A stretch of DNA of 6,913 nucleotides from Bacteroidota bacterium. GTDB taxonomy: Bacteria > Bacteroidota > Bacteroidia > Bacteroidales > Prolixibacteraceae. Positions within the stretch are counted from its first letter, which is position 1. Every line of letters begins with the position of its first letter. Below the pieces are notes generated by a model that saw only the letters and a list, made by a program, of their open reading frames with translations, did not search any database and had not been told where the DNA came from. The stretch spans positions 1 to 6,913 of the forward strand of contig JABMPI010000557.1 in NCBI GenBank assembly GCA_013203755.1, in the 5' to 3' direction. This document shows, piece by piece, positions 1 to 5,782 of the stretch. Made by a program: the position numbers and the translations under genes.

Positions 1-39
1 CCGAAACCTGTAACTTTGTCTTGCGATGTCTTACTACTT
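1..39. repeat. Left copy of a 39-bp direct repeat
   Basis: Bases 1-39 are identical to bases 6871-6909 and in the same orientation. The two copies diverge at the next base (t versus a). The repeat begins with a CCTGTAAC phrase like those in the other intergenic repeat tracts, and here it leads, 16 bases on, into the start codon of a decayed vsr copy. The extent left of base 1 cannot be seen. Confidence 0.95.
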
Positions 40-55
40 TTTACTTACTACTAAT

Positions 56-150
56 ATGGATGTACACAACAAAACAACCCGCAGCTACAATAGGAGCTGC
101 ATAAAAGGGAAAAACTTCCGGCCCTAAATACTACTTCGGAATGTTTTGCC
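56..150 (+). pseudogene. vsr: vsr remnant 1 (very short patch repair endonuclease, 5' piece with nonsense codon)
   Basis: Vsr is the strand-nicking endonuclease that starts repair of T:G mismatches left by deamination of 5-methylcytosine. From ATG 56 the frame reads MDVHNKTTRSYNR and stops at TAA 125-127 after 23 codons. This matches the start of the two other vsr copies in the window apart from one missing codon (GCC, residue 2). The homology does not end at the stop. Read through, codons to about 150 give P-stop-I-L-L-R-N-V-L against P-E-L-L-V-R-K-F-L in copy 2, so the stop looks like a GAA to TAA change in an older gene. Beyond about 150 I can no longer align it. Everything carrying catalytic residues (D51, W68, H69, H71 by E. 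coli numbering) is absent. The right limit is approximate. Confidence 0.8.
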
Positions 151-178
151 CGAAAAAGCAGGTCAACTTTTACCTTCG
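145..178 (+). promoter_or_regulatory. Possible promoter for the deaminase gene
   Basis: TTTG at 145-148 is followed after 22 bases by TACCTTCG at 171-178, one mismatch from the Bacteroidota -7 box TAnnTTTG. Spacing is near the usual range. It would give a leader of roughly 100 bases before ATG 290. The rest of 151-289 holds nothing else I recognise, and there is no purine-rich ribosome site before the ATG. A weak call, by consensus only. Confidence 0.2.
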
Positions 179-289
179 TGAACTTCTGTGTATACTTCGT
201 GTTAATTTATAATAATAACTTTAACTCAGCGGATATCAGATTAACTTATTGCTTCTGCAATTCTGTATTTTTAGCAAATTTTTTATCAG

Positions 290-1345
290 ATGATAACAGA
301 CACATTAAACAATTTTATTCATAATATTCCAAAGGCTGAACTTCATGTACACATAGAGGGTACTTTTGAACCGGAATTACTCTTTGAGATTGCCCAACGA
401 AACAACATTCAAATCAAACACAAGTCGGCTGAAGAGCTAAAAAACGCCTACAATTTTAATAACCTTCAGGAGTTTCTGGATATATACTACGAAGGAGCCG
501 ACGTACTATTACACGAACAGGATTTTTACGACCTCACTTTTGCTTATTTGCAGAAATGCCAATCGGAAAATATCGTACATACCGAAATATTTTTCGATCC
601 ACAAACCCATACGCAACGTGGGGTAAGTTTTAAAACCCTGATTACCGGAATTAATAAAGCATTGATTGACGGATTTAAAAAATGGGGAATAACAAGCCGT
701 CTAATCCCCAATTTCCTGCGCCATCTTAGCGAAGAAGATGCCATAAAAATGTTTAAAGAAGCCTTGGAATTTCGGGAACTAATTACGGGTTTTGGTCTCG
801 ATTCATCGGAACTGGGACACCCACCTGCCAAGTTTAAAAAGGTGTTTCAAATGGTGGGCGAAGAAGGTTTTTTAAGAGTGGCCCATGCCGGAGAAGAAGG
901 CCCCGCACAAAATGTCAGCGACTCACTTCGTTTATTAAAAGTCTCCCGCATCGACCACGGCGTTCGGTCGGTCGACGACAAGCTGCTGTTAAAAGAGCTG
1001 GTCGAAAAACAAATCCCGCTAACGGTTTGTCCGCTCTCCAATTTGAAATTGAAAGTGGTAAAAGAAATGAAAGACCTTCCCTTGCAAATCTTACTCGACC
1101 ATAACATTCTTGCCACCATTAACTCAGACGATCCTGCTTATTTTGGAGGTTATTTAAACGAAAACTACAGGGCGGTAGCCGAAACCTTTAAGTGGTCTGA
1201 AGCTGAAATTCTAACGCTGGCAGAGAATTCATTTAAAGCAAGTTTTTTAGCCAACGAAGATAAAAATAAGTGGCTGGGAGAATTGAGAAACAATGGTTAC
1301 CGGTCGTTTGCAAATGGTGTTTCCAAAATAACAATTGGCCAATAA
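290..1345 (+). CDS. add: Adenine deaminase, Aah1 type (adenosine deaminase superfamily)
   Basis: A cytosolic zinc amidohydrolase of 351 residues, full length for the family. Metal and catalytic residues are all present: H19 and H21 in ELHVHIEGT, H199 and catalytic E202 in VAHAGEEGP, H223 in RIDHG, and D280/D281 in NSDDPAYFGG. The text follows fungal adenine deaminase Aah1 closely along its whole length (PKAELHVHIEGT, EFLDIYYEGADVL, FFDPQTHTQRG, GLDSSE, CPLSN, DDPAYFGG). Classical adenosine deaminases have HLDGA rather than HIEGT after the first metal pair. I therefore infer that it converts adenine to hypoxanthine plus ammonia in purine salvage, although automatic pipelines would call it adenosine deaminase. 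The ATG at 290 puts the PKAELH motif at the usual distance from the N-terminus. There is no Shine-Dalgarno sequence, as is normal in this phylum. The gene stands alone: 479 bases separate it from the next one. Confidence 0.9.
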   Translation: MITDTLNNFIHNIPKAELHVHIEGTFEPELLFEIAQRNNIQIKHKSAEELKNAYNFNNLQEFLDIYYEGADVLLHEQDFYDLTFAYLQKCQSENIVHTEIFFDPQTHTQRGVSFKTLITGINKALIDGFKKWGITSRLIPNFLRHLSEEDAIKMFKEALEFRELITGFGLDSSELGHPPAKFKKVFQMVGEEGFLRVAHAGEEGPAQNVSDSLRLLKVSRIDHGVRSVDDKLLLKELVEKQIPLTVCPLSNLKLKVVKEMKDLPLQILLDHNILATINSDDPAYFGGYLNENYRAVAETFKWSEAEILTLAENSFKASFLANEDKNKWLGELRNNGYRSFANGVSKITIGQ

Positions 1346-1369
1346 TTCCTTTCTGATTCATACGCCTTA

Positions 1370-1410
1370 CTACTTGTGTCTAACTACAATTCCGACTGAG
1401 CCACAAGTAG
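1370..1410. repeat. Inverted repeat downstream of the deaminase gene
   Basis: CTACTTGTG (1370-1378) pairs perfectly with CACAAGTAG (1402-1410), leaving a 23-base loop. On the + strand it is followed by a run of A, not T, so it is not a standard intrinsic terminator for the upstream gene. It may be a symmetric protein site or the remains of a palindromic element. Confidence 0.5.
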
Positions 1411-1431
1411 AAAAAAACAAATAGCTAAAAT

Positions 1432-1560
1432 TAACAAACTGCTGAGACTGAAAACTGCGACTTTCTCCCTTCTACCTACTGTGACTGTGACTGCCCACTG
1501 CGACTTTCTCCCTACTTCCCTACAAACTGCAACTTTTCTCTCCCTCCCTCAATTCTTCAG
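1432..1560 (+). repeat. Degenerate CTG-phrase repeat tract A
   Basis: Non-coding, pyrimidine-rich on the + strand and built from variations on ACTGCGACTTTCTCCC. The 17-mer ACTGCGACTTTCTCCCT occurs twice, at 1454-1470 and 1497-1513, separated by CTGTGACTGTGACTGCC phrases and followed by AACTGCAACTTTTC. The same vocabulary recurs at 3112-3239, 5540-5625 and 6830-6890. No gene is visible in 1346-1824. Confidence 0.75.
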
Positions 1561-1670
1561 TTAGCCTTTAAACTACAATTATCAGTTTTTTTAGTTTTCT
1601 TTATAGAGCAATCAGCTAAAACGATGCAATGAAACGAACATGAAATTTTATCTGCGATATTTCACAAACA

Positions 1671-1791
1671 AGCATGATTAAATTTCATCGAGAGTTCCAT
1701 GCGTTATAATCGAAAGCTTAATAATTTAAACGGATGACACGAGCATGTAAAATTTCTTACACACAGGAGAATGATTATAATCGAGTTCCAT
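1671..1791. promoter_or_regulatory. Two related repeat blocks upstream of the PQQ-like lipoprotein gene
   Basis: Block 1 (1671-1713) and block 2 (1742-1791) share three words: AGCATG followed by an AAATTTC string (1671 and 1742), TTATAATCGA (1704-1713 and 1775-1784) and GAGTTCCAT (1692-1700 and 1783-1791). The last two words are in swapped order. An inverted relation also exists between ATGAAATTTTATC at 1640-1652 and the complement of 1676-1688, with one mismatch. The blocks lie 34-154 bases before ATG 1825, where a promoter and operators would sit. This is either a pair of regulator sites or a decayed local duplication. Confidence 0.35.
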
Positions 1792-1824
1792 ATGATACCT
1801 TAAAAAACAAACAATAATAATCAT

Positions 1825-3066
1825 ATGAAACGGATTTATATTTTTTTATTCTCAGCCCTGGTCATTACATTCTGTTCATGCGATAAAATTTCGCAATGGA
1901 GGGGGCCTGCCCGCGATGGCATTTATCCTGAAAAGCATTTGCTAAAAGAATGGCCGGCTAACGGACCTGCCTTACAATTTAAAATTGAGGATATTGGGAA
2001 AGGACTATCACAGCCCGTAGTATATAAAAATGTAATTTATATAACCGGACTTAAATACGATTCTCTGGATGTTATCTCTGCCTTCGATACCAATGGAAAG
2101 CTAATTTGGGAAAAGGAATACAGCCTTGCCTGGCAAAGAACCTATCCGGAATCGCGCGGAACACCAACCATTGAAAATAACCGGATTTACCTCATTGGCG
2201 GAAGCGGTGACCTGGTTTGTATGAATGCAAAAAACGGAAATCTAATTTGGAAACAACAACCGCACATCGATTTTGACGGGAAATTTAAACACTGGGGAAT
2301 TGTTGAATCGGTTTTGTTAACAGACAATGCAGCTTTATATGTAACAGGTGGAGAAAAAACAACAGTAGTTGCCTATCATAAAAAAACGGGCGAATTACTC
2401 TGGAAAAGCAAAAGTACGGGAGGTGAGAAATCCTATGCATCATCGTCGTTGATTGAATGGAAGGGAAAAGAAATAGCACTTATTCAAACTTCAAACGACC
2501 TTATTGGAATTGATGCAAACAATGGCGACGTGCTTTGGATCTACAACACCATTCAGTACCACACTAAAAAGGGGAAAGGCGAAGCAGCAAATACACCGCT
2601 TTTTTACAAGGGCGACATTTTTATTACCTATGGCAACGAGCAACCTGCCCTACTTTTTAGTATTGCCGAAGACGGGAAATCGATTACACTAAAATGGAAA
2701 AACGACGTACTCGATACGCATCATGGTGGTTTGGTTTTATTCGATGGCGCAATTTATGGCTCAACCATGCTCGATAATACCCGGGGCAATTGGGCTTCGG
2801 TAAACTGGGAAACCGGTGAAACTAACTGGGAGGAAGAATGGTTTACCAAAGGATCGATTATTTCGGCCGACGGGATGTTGTACCTCTACGAAGAAAAAAG
2901 TGGAAATGTGGCACTGGTAAAACCCCATGCAGATAGCTTAAAAATAATAAGTACTTTGAAGGTAAACGAAGGCGAAGGCCCCCACTGGGCGCACCCTGCA
3001 ATTTATAATGGTTTGTTGTATATCCGCCACGGAAGTGTTTTGCTGGTTTACGATATTAAAGCATAA
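1825..3066 (+). CDS. PQQ-like beta-propeller lipoprotein
   Basis: A 413-residue envelope protein. A hydrophobic stretch at residues 4-17 leads into FCSC with the likely lipidated cysteine at C19, so I infer export by Sec, signal peptidase II cleavage and membrane anchoring. The mature part opens with QWRGP (24-28), typical of PQQ-like propeller proteins. It carries repeated G-x-x-x-W blade motifs at GKLIW (91-95), GNLIW (138-142), GELLW (189-193), GDVLW (234-238) and the weaker GETNW (331-335). These are the tryptophan-docking repeats of PQQ_2-type domains, as in BamB and quinoprotein dehydrogenases. I see no cytochrome c motif (CxxCH) and no dehydrogenase partner beside it, so enzyme activity cannot be claimed. 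A binding or scaffold role is as likely. The ATG at 1825 begins a clean signal peptide (MKRIYIFLF), and no Shine-Dalgarno is visible. Substrate and partner are unknown. Confidence 0.85.
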   Translation: MKRIYIFLFSALVITFCSCDKISQWRGPARDGIYPEKHLLKEWPANGPALQFKIEDIGKGLSQPVVYKNVIYITGLKYDSLDVISAFDTNGKLIWEKEYSLAWQRTYPESRGTPTIENNRIYLIGGSGDLVCMNAKNGNLIWKQQPHIDFDGKFKHWGIVESVLLTDNAALYVTGGEKTTVVAYHKKTGELLWKSKSTGGEKSYASSSLIEWKGKEIALIQTSNDLIGIDANNGDVLWIYNTIQYHTKKGKGEAANTPLFYKGDIFITYGNEQPALLFSIAEDGKSITLKWKNDVLDTHHGGLVLFDGAIYGSTMLDNTRGNWASVNWETGETNWEEEWFTKGSIISADGMLYLYEEKSGNVALVKPHADSLKIISTLKVNEGEGPHWAHPAIYNGLLYIRHGSVLLVYDIKA

Positions 3067-3069
3067 TAA

Positions 3070-3239
3070 TGAGCTATGAGCCTTGAGCTGCAAGCTTTAC
3101 ACTGCAAGCTTTTCCCTAACTGCGACTGAAAACTCGGACTTTCTGCCTACTGATCACTGCGACTTTCCTCTCCTTCTTCCTGTAACCTGCGACTGCCAAC
3201 TTCTTAACTTGTACGCTGTAACCTGTAACCTGCAACCCG
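3070..3239 (+). repeat. Degenerate CTG-phrase repeat tract B, leading into vsr remnant 2
   Basis: It starts with GAGCTATGAGCCTTGAGCT phrases and a tandem CTGCAAGCTT (3089 and 3103), then CTGCGACT at 3120, 3157 and 3187. It ends with three tandem 7-mers, CTGTAAC CTGTAAC CTGCAAC (3216-3236), which stop three bases before the vsr ATG. The last 20 bases of that array recur at 5603-5622, and GACTGCCAACTTCTT (3191-3205) recurs at 6841-6855. An open frame through 3083-3280 is only translated repeat. Confidence 0.8.
3092..3114 (+). terminator. Possible weak terminator after the lipoprotein gene
   Basis: AAGCTT at 3092-3097 and AAGCTT at 3106-3111 can pair across an 8-base loop, followed by a short T run. 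The stem is only 6 bp and AT-rich, and it arises from a tandem repeat, so it may be fortuitous. Confidence 0.2.
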
Positions 3240-3600
3240 ATGGCCGACGTCCACAACAAACAAACCCGCAGCTACAATAGGAACCGCATCTTAGGGAAAA
3301 ATACCAAGCCCGAATTGCTGGTGCGGAAGTTTTTGTTTGCCAACGGATTCCGTTACCGCTTAAATGTAAAAACCCTCCCCGGAAACCCCGACATTGTACT
3401 TGCCAAATACAAATCCGTAATTTTTGTGAATGGCTGTTTCTGGCACGGACATAAAGGCTGCCCTCGCTGGTGCGCGATTAAATCGTGTGGTGCTTAATTA
3501 AAAACTAAAAAGGAACGCGATACAATCGCGCACCAGCTGGGGAATGCCAATTAAAACCAATGCCGTTTAAAACAACAAGTAAACATTTACTGGAAAAATT
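3240..3600 (+). pseudogene. vsr: vsr remnant 2, interrupted by a palindromic insertion
   Basis: From ATG 3240 the frame is Vsr up to residue 77 and keeps the E. coli numbering: D51 (catalytic, in NPDIV), C66, W68, H69, H71 and a cysteine at 74. As E. coli differences, position 63 is V for T and 64 is N for H. The next codons (CAIKSCGA, stop at 3497) come from a 70-bp insertion. If 3471-3540 is removed, the text joins as GCPRW-GMPIKTNA (to 3564), which fits the Vsr segment that ends in PKTN-type residues. A stop then follows at 3568. A possible YWKN is readable in another frame at 3588-3599, matching the F/Y-W-x-N that follows in Vsr. The C-terminal third with the VWEC cysteine is missing. The gene is surely non-functional. 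No dcm-type cytosine methyltransferase, the usual partner, lies nearby. The right limit is tentative. Confidence 0.85.
3466..3540. mobile_element. REP/BIME-like palindromic insertion with candidate 5-bp target duplication
   Basis: The arms 3466-3485 and 3518-3537 are inverted copies matching at 18 of 20 positions (GCTGGTGCGCGATT identical). Each arm is itself a small hairpin: CGATT-A-AATCG on the left and CGCGAT-ACA-ATCGCG (3516-3530) on the right. The word GCTGG at 3466-3470 recurs at 3536-3540 and may be a target duplication, although it also belongs to the inverted arm. Deleting 70 bp restores the vsr frame. Paired palindromes like this resemble REP/BIME units mobilised in trans by RAYT (Y1-type) transposases; no such gene is in the window, so that link is inferred. 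Confidence 0.65.
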
Positions 3601-3707
3601 ATCTAATTAAAAATTCACATGTGACTCATAGCCGGTTGACGATTAAGTCACGTCCTCCAGCTTTTATACTTCATGAATCCACAAGTAATATTTGGTAAAA
3701 AAATTCG

Positions 3708-3715
3708 TAAATTTG
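3708..3715 (+). promoter_or_regulatory. -7 box of the acyltransferase gene
   Basis: TAAATTTG matches the Bacteroidota -7 consensus TAnnTTTG exactly and lies 18 bases before ATG 3734, which would give a leader of about 12 bases. The nearest upstream TTTG (3691-3694) is only 13 bases away, too close for a standard -33 box, so the match is partial. If real, it rules out the upstream TTG at 3692 as the start. Confidence 0.35.
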
Positions 3716-3733
3716 AAGAGAACAACTGCTTCT

Positions 3734-4840
3734 ATGGCAAAATCAAGGTTACTTTACATCGACAACCTTCGCATTTTTCTCATTAGTTTGGTCGTTTTGC
3801 TTCACCTGAATATCACCTACGGAGCTCCCGGCGACTGGTACTATAACGAATCGGAAGCCGGGTTTCCGACAGTCATTTTTCAGGCCATGTTTAACATTAC
3901 CAACCAGGCCTTTTTTATGGGAATGTTTTTCTTTATTTCAGCTTATTTTACTGCAGCCTCATTAAAAAGGAAAACTACAGGTAAATTCTTAAAAGACCGC
4001 CTTATCAGGTTGGGCATCCCCCTGGTTTTCTTTTACTTTATCCTTAATCCTTTAACTAATTTCATACATTATTATTTTATAAAACACGATGATGTAACCT
4101 TCACCGGTTTTCTTACAAATCCGCGAGCCTGGGGATTCGGACCCATGTGGTTTGTTGAAACCCTGTTGATTTTTGCACTGCTCTATCTGCTTTTCAGAAA
4201 CCTGAAATGGAAAATCAGGATTAACTTTCCGGGTACAAAAGTTATTGTATTAGCCGCTCTTATTACCGGACTGATTCAGTACATCATCCGCATCTGGCTT
4301 CCGGTTGGATGGAGTATGCCTTTTACCAATTTCCAATTCCCGTTTTTTGTTCAGTATATTTTCATGTTGATTATTGGTGTTATTGCCTGGCAGAACAACT
4401 GGTTCGAAGCCATTAGTTTTAAAACCGGCAAGCGGTGGTTTATTTTTGCCCAGGGTATGATTTTAATTGTACTCCCTGTAATGCTCTATATTGGAGGTAA
4501 AGAAAACGGCATCGAGAGTTTTGTGGGACGAGGCACCTGGCAGAGTTTTTCGTGGGCCATTTGGGAACAACTGGTTGGCTTTGCCATGATTATAGGGCTG
4601 TTTGGTTTGGCGAAAAAATATTTTAACACACAGGGCGTTATAGCCCGGCAGCTTTCCGACAGTGCTTACGGTGTTTATGTTTTTCATCCTCCGGTAATAG
4701 TTGGTATAAGTGCACTTTTTGTTGGTTGGCAAATCAATCAGCTTTTAAAATTTGTGGTGCTGGCACCCGTAGCCCTGCTTGTATGTTTTTTGCTGGCATT
4801 GCTGATTAAACAAATACCGGGTATGAAAAAAGTGATGTAA
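3734..4840 (+). CDS. Family 3 membrane acyltransferase
   Basis: A 368-residue integral membrane protein with about ten hydrophobic segments, normal for the acyltransferase 3 family (OafA/MdoC-like). Family marks are RLLYIDNLR (5-13) entering the first membrane segment, the conserved histidine H24 in VVLLHLN, FFFISAYFT (65-73), FLKDRLIRLGIP (85-96), GPMWFVE (136-142) and DSAYGVYVFHPP (309-320) near the end. Such enzymes move acetyl, succinyl or similar groups onto sugars, glycans or other envelope molecules; the acceptor here cannot be read from sequence. There is no SGNH domain attached. I prefer ATG 3734. The frame is open back to a TTG at 3692, but those 14 extra residues (VKKFVNLKRTTAS) are not family-like and would overlap the -7 box. 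It ends only 16 bases before vsr remnant 3, which therefore landed almost directly behind it. Confidence 0.85.
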   Translation: MAKSRLLYIDNLRIFLISLVVLLHLNITYGAPGDWYYNESEAGFPTVIFQAMFNITNQAFFMGMFFFISAYFTAASLKRKTTGKFLKDRLIRLGIPLVFFYFILNPLTNFIHYYFIKHDDVTFTGFLTNPRAWGFGPMWFVETLLIFALLYLLFRNLKWKIRINFPGTKVIVLAALITGLIQYIIRIWLPVGWSMPFTNFQFPFFVQYIFMLIIGVIAWQNNWFEAISFKTGKRWFIFAQGMILIVLPVMLYIGGKENGIESFVGRGTWQSFSWAIWEQLVGFAMIIGLFGLAKKYFNTQGVIARQLSDSAYGVYVFHPPVIVGISALFVGWQINQLLKFVVLAPVALLVCFLLALLIKQIPGMKKVM

Positions 4841-4856
4841 GCAATACAACAATCCT

Positions 4857-5066
4857 ATGGCCGACGTTCACAACAAACAAACCCGCAGCTACAATAGGAA
4901 CCGCATCTTAGGGAAAAACACCAAATCTGAAATATTGGTGCGGAAATTTTTGTTCGCCAACGGTTATTGTTTCCGGTTGAATGTAAAAATCCTCCCCGGA
5001 AAACCGGATATTGTTTTACCCAAATACAAAACCGTGATTTTTGTAAATGGATGTTTTATATTATAG
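4857..5066 (+). pseudogene. vsr: vsr remnant 3, truncated before the catalytic histidines
   Basis: ATG 4857 opens 69 codons. Residues 1-67 are clearly Vsr: MADVHNKQTRSYNR at the start, D51 in KPDIV and C66-F67 in FVNGCF. Then I-L-stop replaces the expected W68-H69-x-H71, so the active site is incomplete. Against remnant 2, the first 62 bases differ at one position, while the following 140 or so differ at about 28 by my hand count. The break at about 5058 leads into roughly 70 bases I cannot assign and then a fragment of another gene. This suggests one deletion removed the vsr 3' end and the 5' end of its neighbour. Unlike remnants 1 and 2, it has no CTG-phrase leader and follows the acyltransferase stop by 16 bases. 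Confidence 0.85.
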
Positions 5067-5126
5067 GTTTGCATCGGTGTGGATGTGCTACTAATTTGGA
5101 ATTACTAATGTTTGTTGATTTTTAAA

Positions 5127-5387
5127 ATGGATTATCTGAGAACTAACCTAAAGAACAACCCAATGGTGGAATGGGCAGTGGTTCGTCCCGACGGTTTGAT
5201 TGACGAAAAAAATATAAGCCTGTACGAAATACATCCTTCGCCCACCAGAAGCGCCATTTTTAATGCAGGAAAAACCAGTAGAATAAACGTAGCCTACTTT
5301 ATGACCGATCTGATTATGGATAACCAAACATGGAACCAATGGAAAGTGAAAATGCCTGTAATCTATAATACAGAGTCTTCGGAATAG
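5127..5387 (+). pseudogene. C-terminal fragment of an NAD(P)-binding (atypical SDR/NmrA-like) protein
   Basis: The readable protein runs MDYLRTNLKNNP, EWAVVRPDGLID, a YEIHPSPTRSAIFNAGKTSRINVA region and ends KMPVIYNTESSE. This resembles the last third of NAD(P)H-binding Rossmann-fold proteins, where a helix (YLR...) leads into an E-W-x-V-V-R-P-D strand and a Y-x-x-x-P-S-P segment. The nucleotide-binding GxxGxxG at the N-terminus, which would need around 200 more residues, is absent, and upstream DNA leads directly into vsr remnant 3. An ATG at 5127 or TTG at 5112 could open it, but a stand-alone function is unlikely. The reading frame is intact to the stop, so the truncation may be recent. 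The family assignment rests on remembered motifs and is moderately secure; being a fragment is more certain than the name. Confidence 0.55.
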
Positions 5388-5399
5388 CAATTAGAAGCC

Positions 5400-5640
5400 G
5401 GCAATTTTTACCTCCGCACCACACCCGGCAACTTCTGCTTTCTGTCTTTATCTTTTGCACTCCGCTCCCTTAATTTTTTCTAAATTCTCCGCATGGGGAG
5501 TACCGTGAAACGGTAGAGGTGATACTTTACTCAGAACCAAAATCAAGGAACCCGCAACTTCGGCCTTCTGCCTGTGCACTTCGCTTTCTGCTCTTTGCAT
5601 TTTGTAACCTGTAACCTGCAACTTTCTTTAATTTGCTCCA
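5400..5640 (+). repeat. Degenerate CTG/TTC-phrase repeat tract C
   Basis: A gene-free, pyrimidine-rich tract with GGCAACTTCTGCTTTCTG, GCAACTTCGGCCTTCTGCC and CACTTCGCTTTCTGCTCTTTGC phrases, and the tandem TGTAAC-CTGTAAC-CTGCAAC array at 5603-5622, identical over 20 bases to 3217-3236. A different palindromic unit (5485-5520) is embedded. Together with 5641-5782, this fills the gap between the fragment at 5387 and the protease gene. Confidence 0.7.
5485..5524. repeat. REP-like palindromic unit
   Basis: Two adjacent hairpins: CTCC (5487-5490) with GGAG (5497-5500), then the perfect TACCGT-GAA-ACGGTA (5501-5515), followed by AGAGGTGATA. The layout, two short stems joined by a 'GGGGAGTACC' core, resembles dispersed palindromic repeats common in Bacteroidota chromosomes. 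Only one copy is in this window. Confidence 0.45.
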
Positions 5641-5705
5641 GGCTTTCCACCCTCTGCTCTTTGCTATTTTAAATCAGTTTCTAAAAGTGAAACAATTACA
5701 CGCCA

Positions 5706-5760
5706 AAATGGTATAACCATTTGCAAATAAACAGCAGTTGAAAAATCAGGTTTTAAAACC
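5706..5760. promoter_or_regulatory. Two perfect palindromes upstream of the protease gene
   Basis: AAATGGT-ATA-ACCATTT (5706-5722) and GGTTTTAAAACC (5749-5760) are both exact palindromes, 60 and 22 bases before ATG 5783. Their position suits operators or promoter-proximal structure. No convincing TAnnTTTG box with spaced TTTG was found here, so the promoter itself is unplaced. Confidence 0.35.
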
Positions 5761-5782
5761 AAAATACTAATAAATTTTTATC

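Noticed and set aside
544..1119. Minus-strand open frames inside the deaminase gene
   Set aside because: They are antisense to a strongly conserved gene and show no protein-like features.
1370..1417. Intrinsic terminator for the deaminase gene
   Set aside because: The stem is followed by A residues rather than T on the coding strand, and the 23-base loop is long.
3070..3239. CRISPR array
   Set aside because: Repeat words are 7-8 bases and degenerate, with no regular spacers and no cas genes.
3083..3280. A 65-codon open frame between the lipoprotein gene and vsr remnant 2
   Set aside because: Its product is simply translated CTG-phrase repeat and it runs into the vsr start in another frame. 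No family features.
3692..3733. Upstream TTG start for the acyltransferase
   Set aside because: It adds residues unlike the family and would place the start before the TAAATTTG -7 box; ATG 3734 fits better.
4463..4732. Minus-strand open frame inside the acyltransferase gene
   Set aside because: Antisense shadow of a convincing membrane protein gene.
5148..5390. Minus-strand open frame opposite the NAD(P)-binding fragment
   Set aside because: The + strand reading matches a recognisable family C-terminus; the antisense reading does not.
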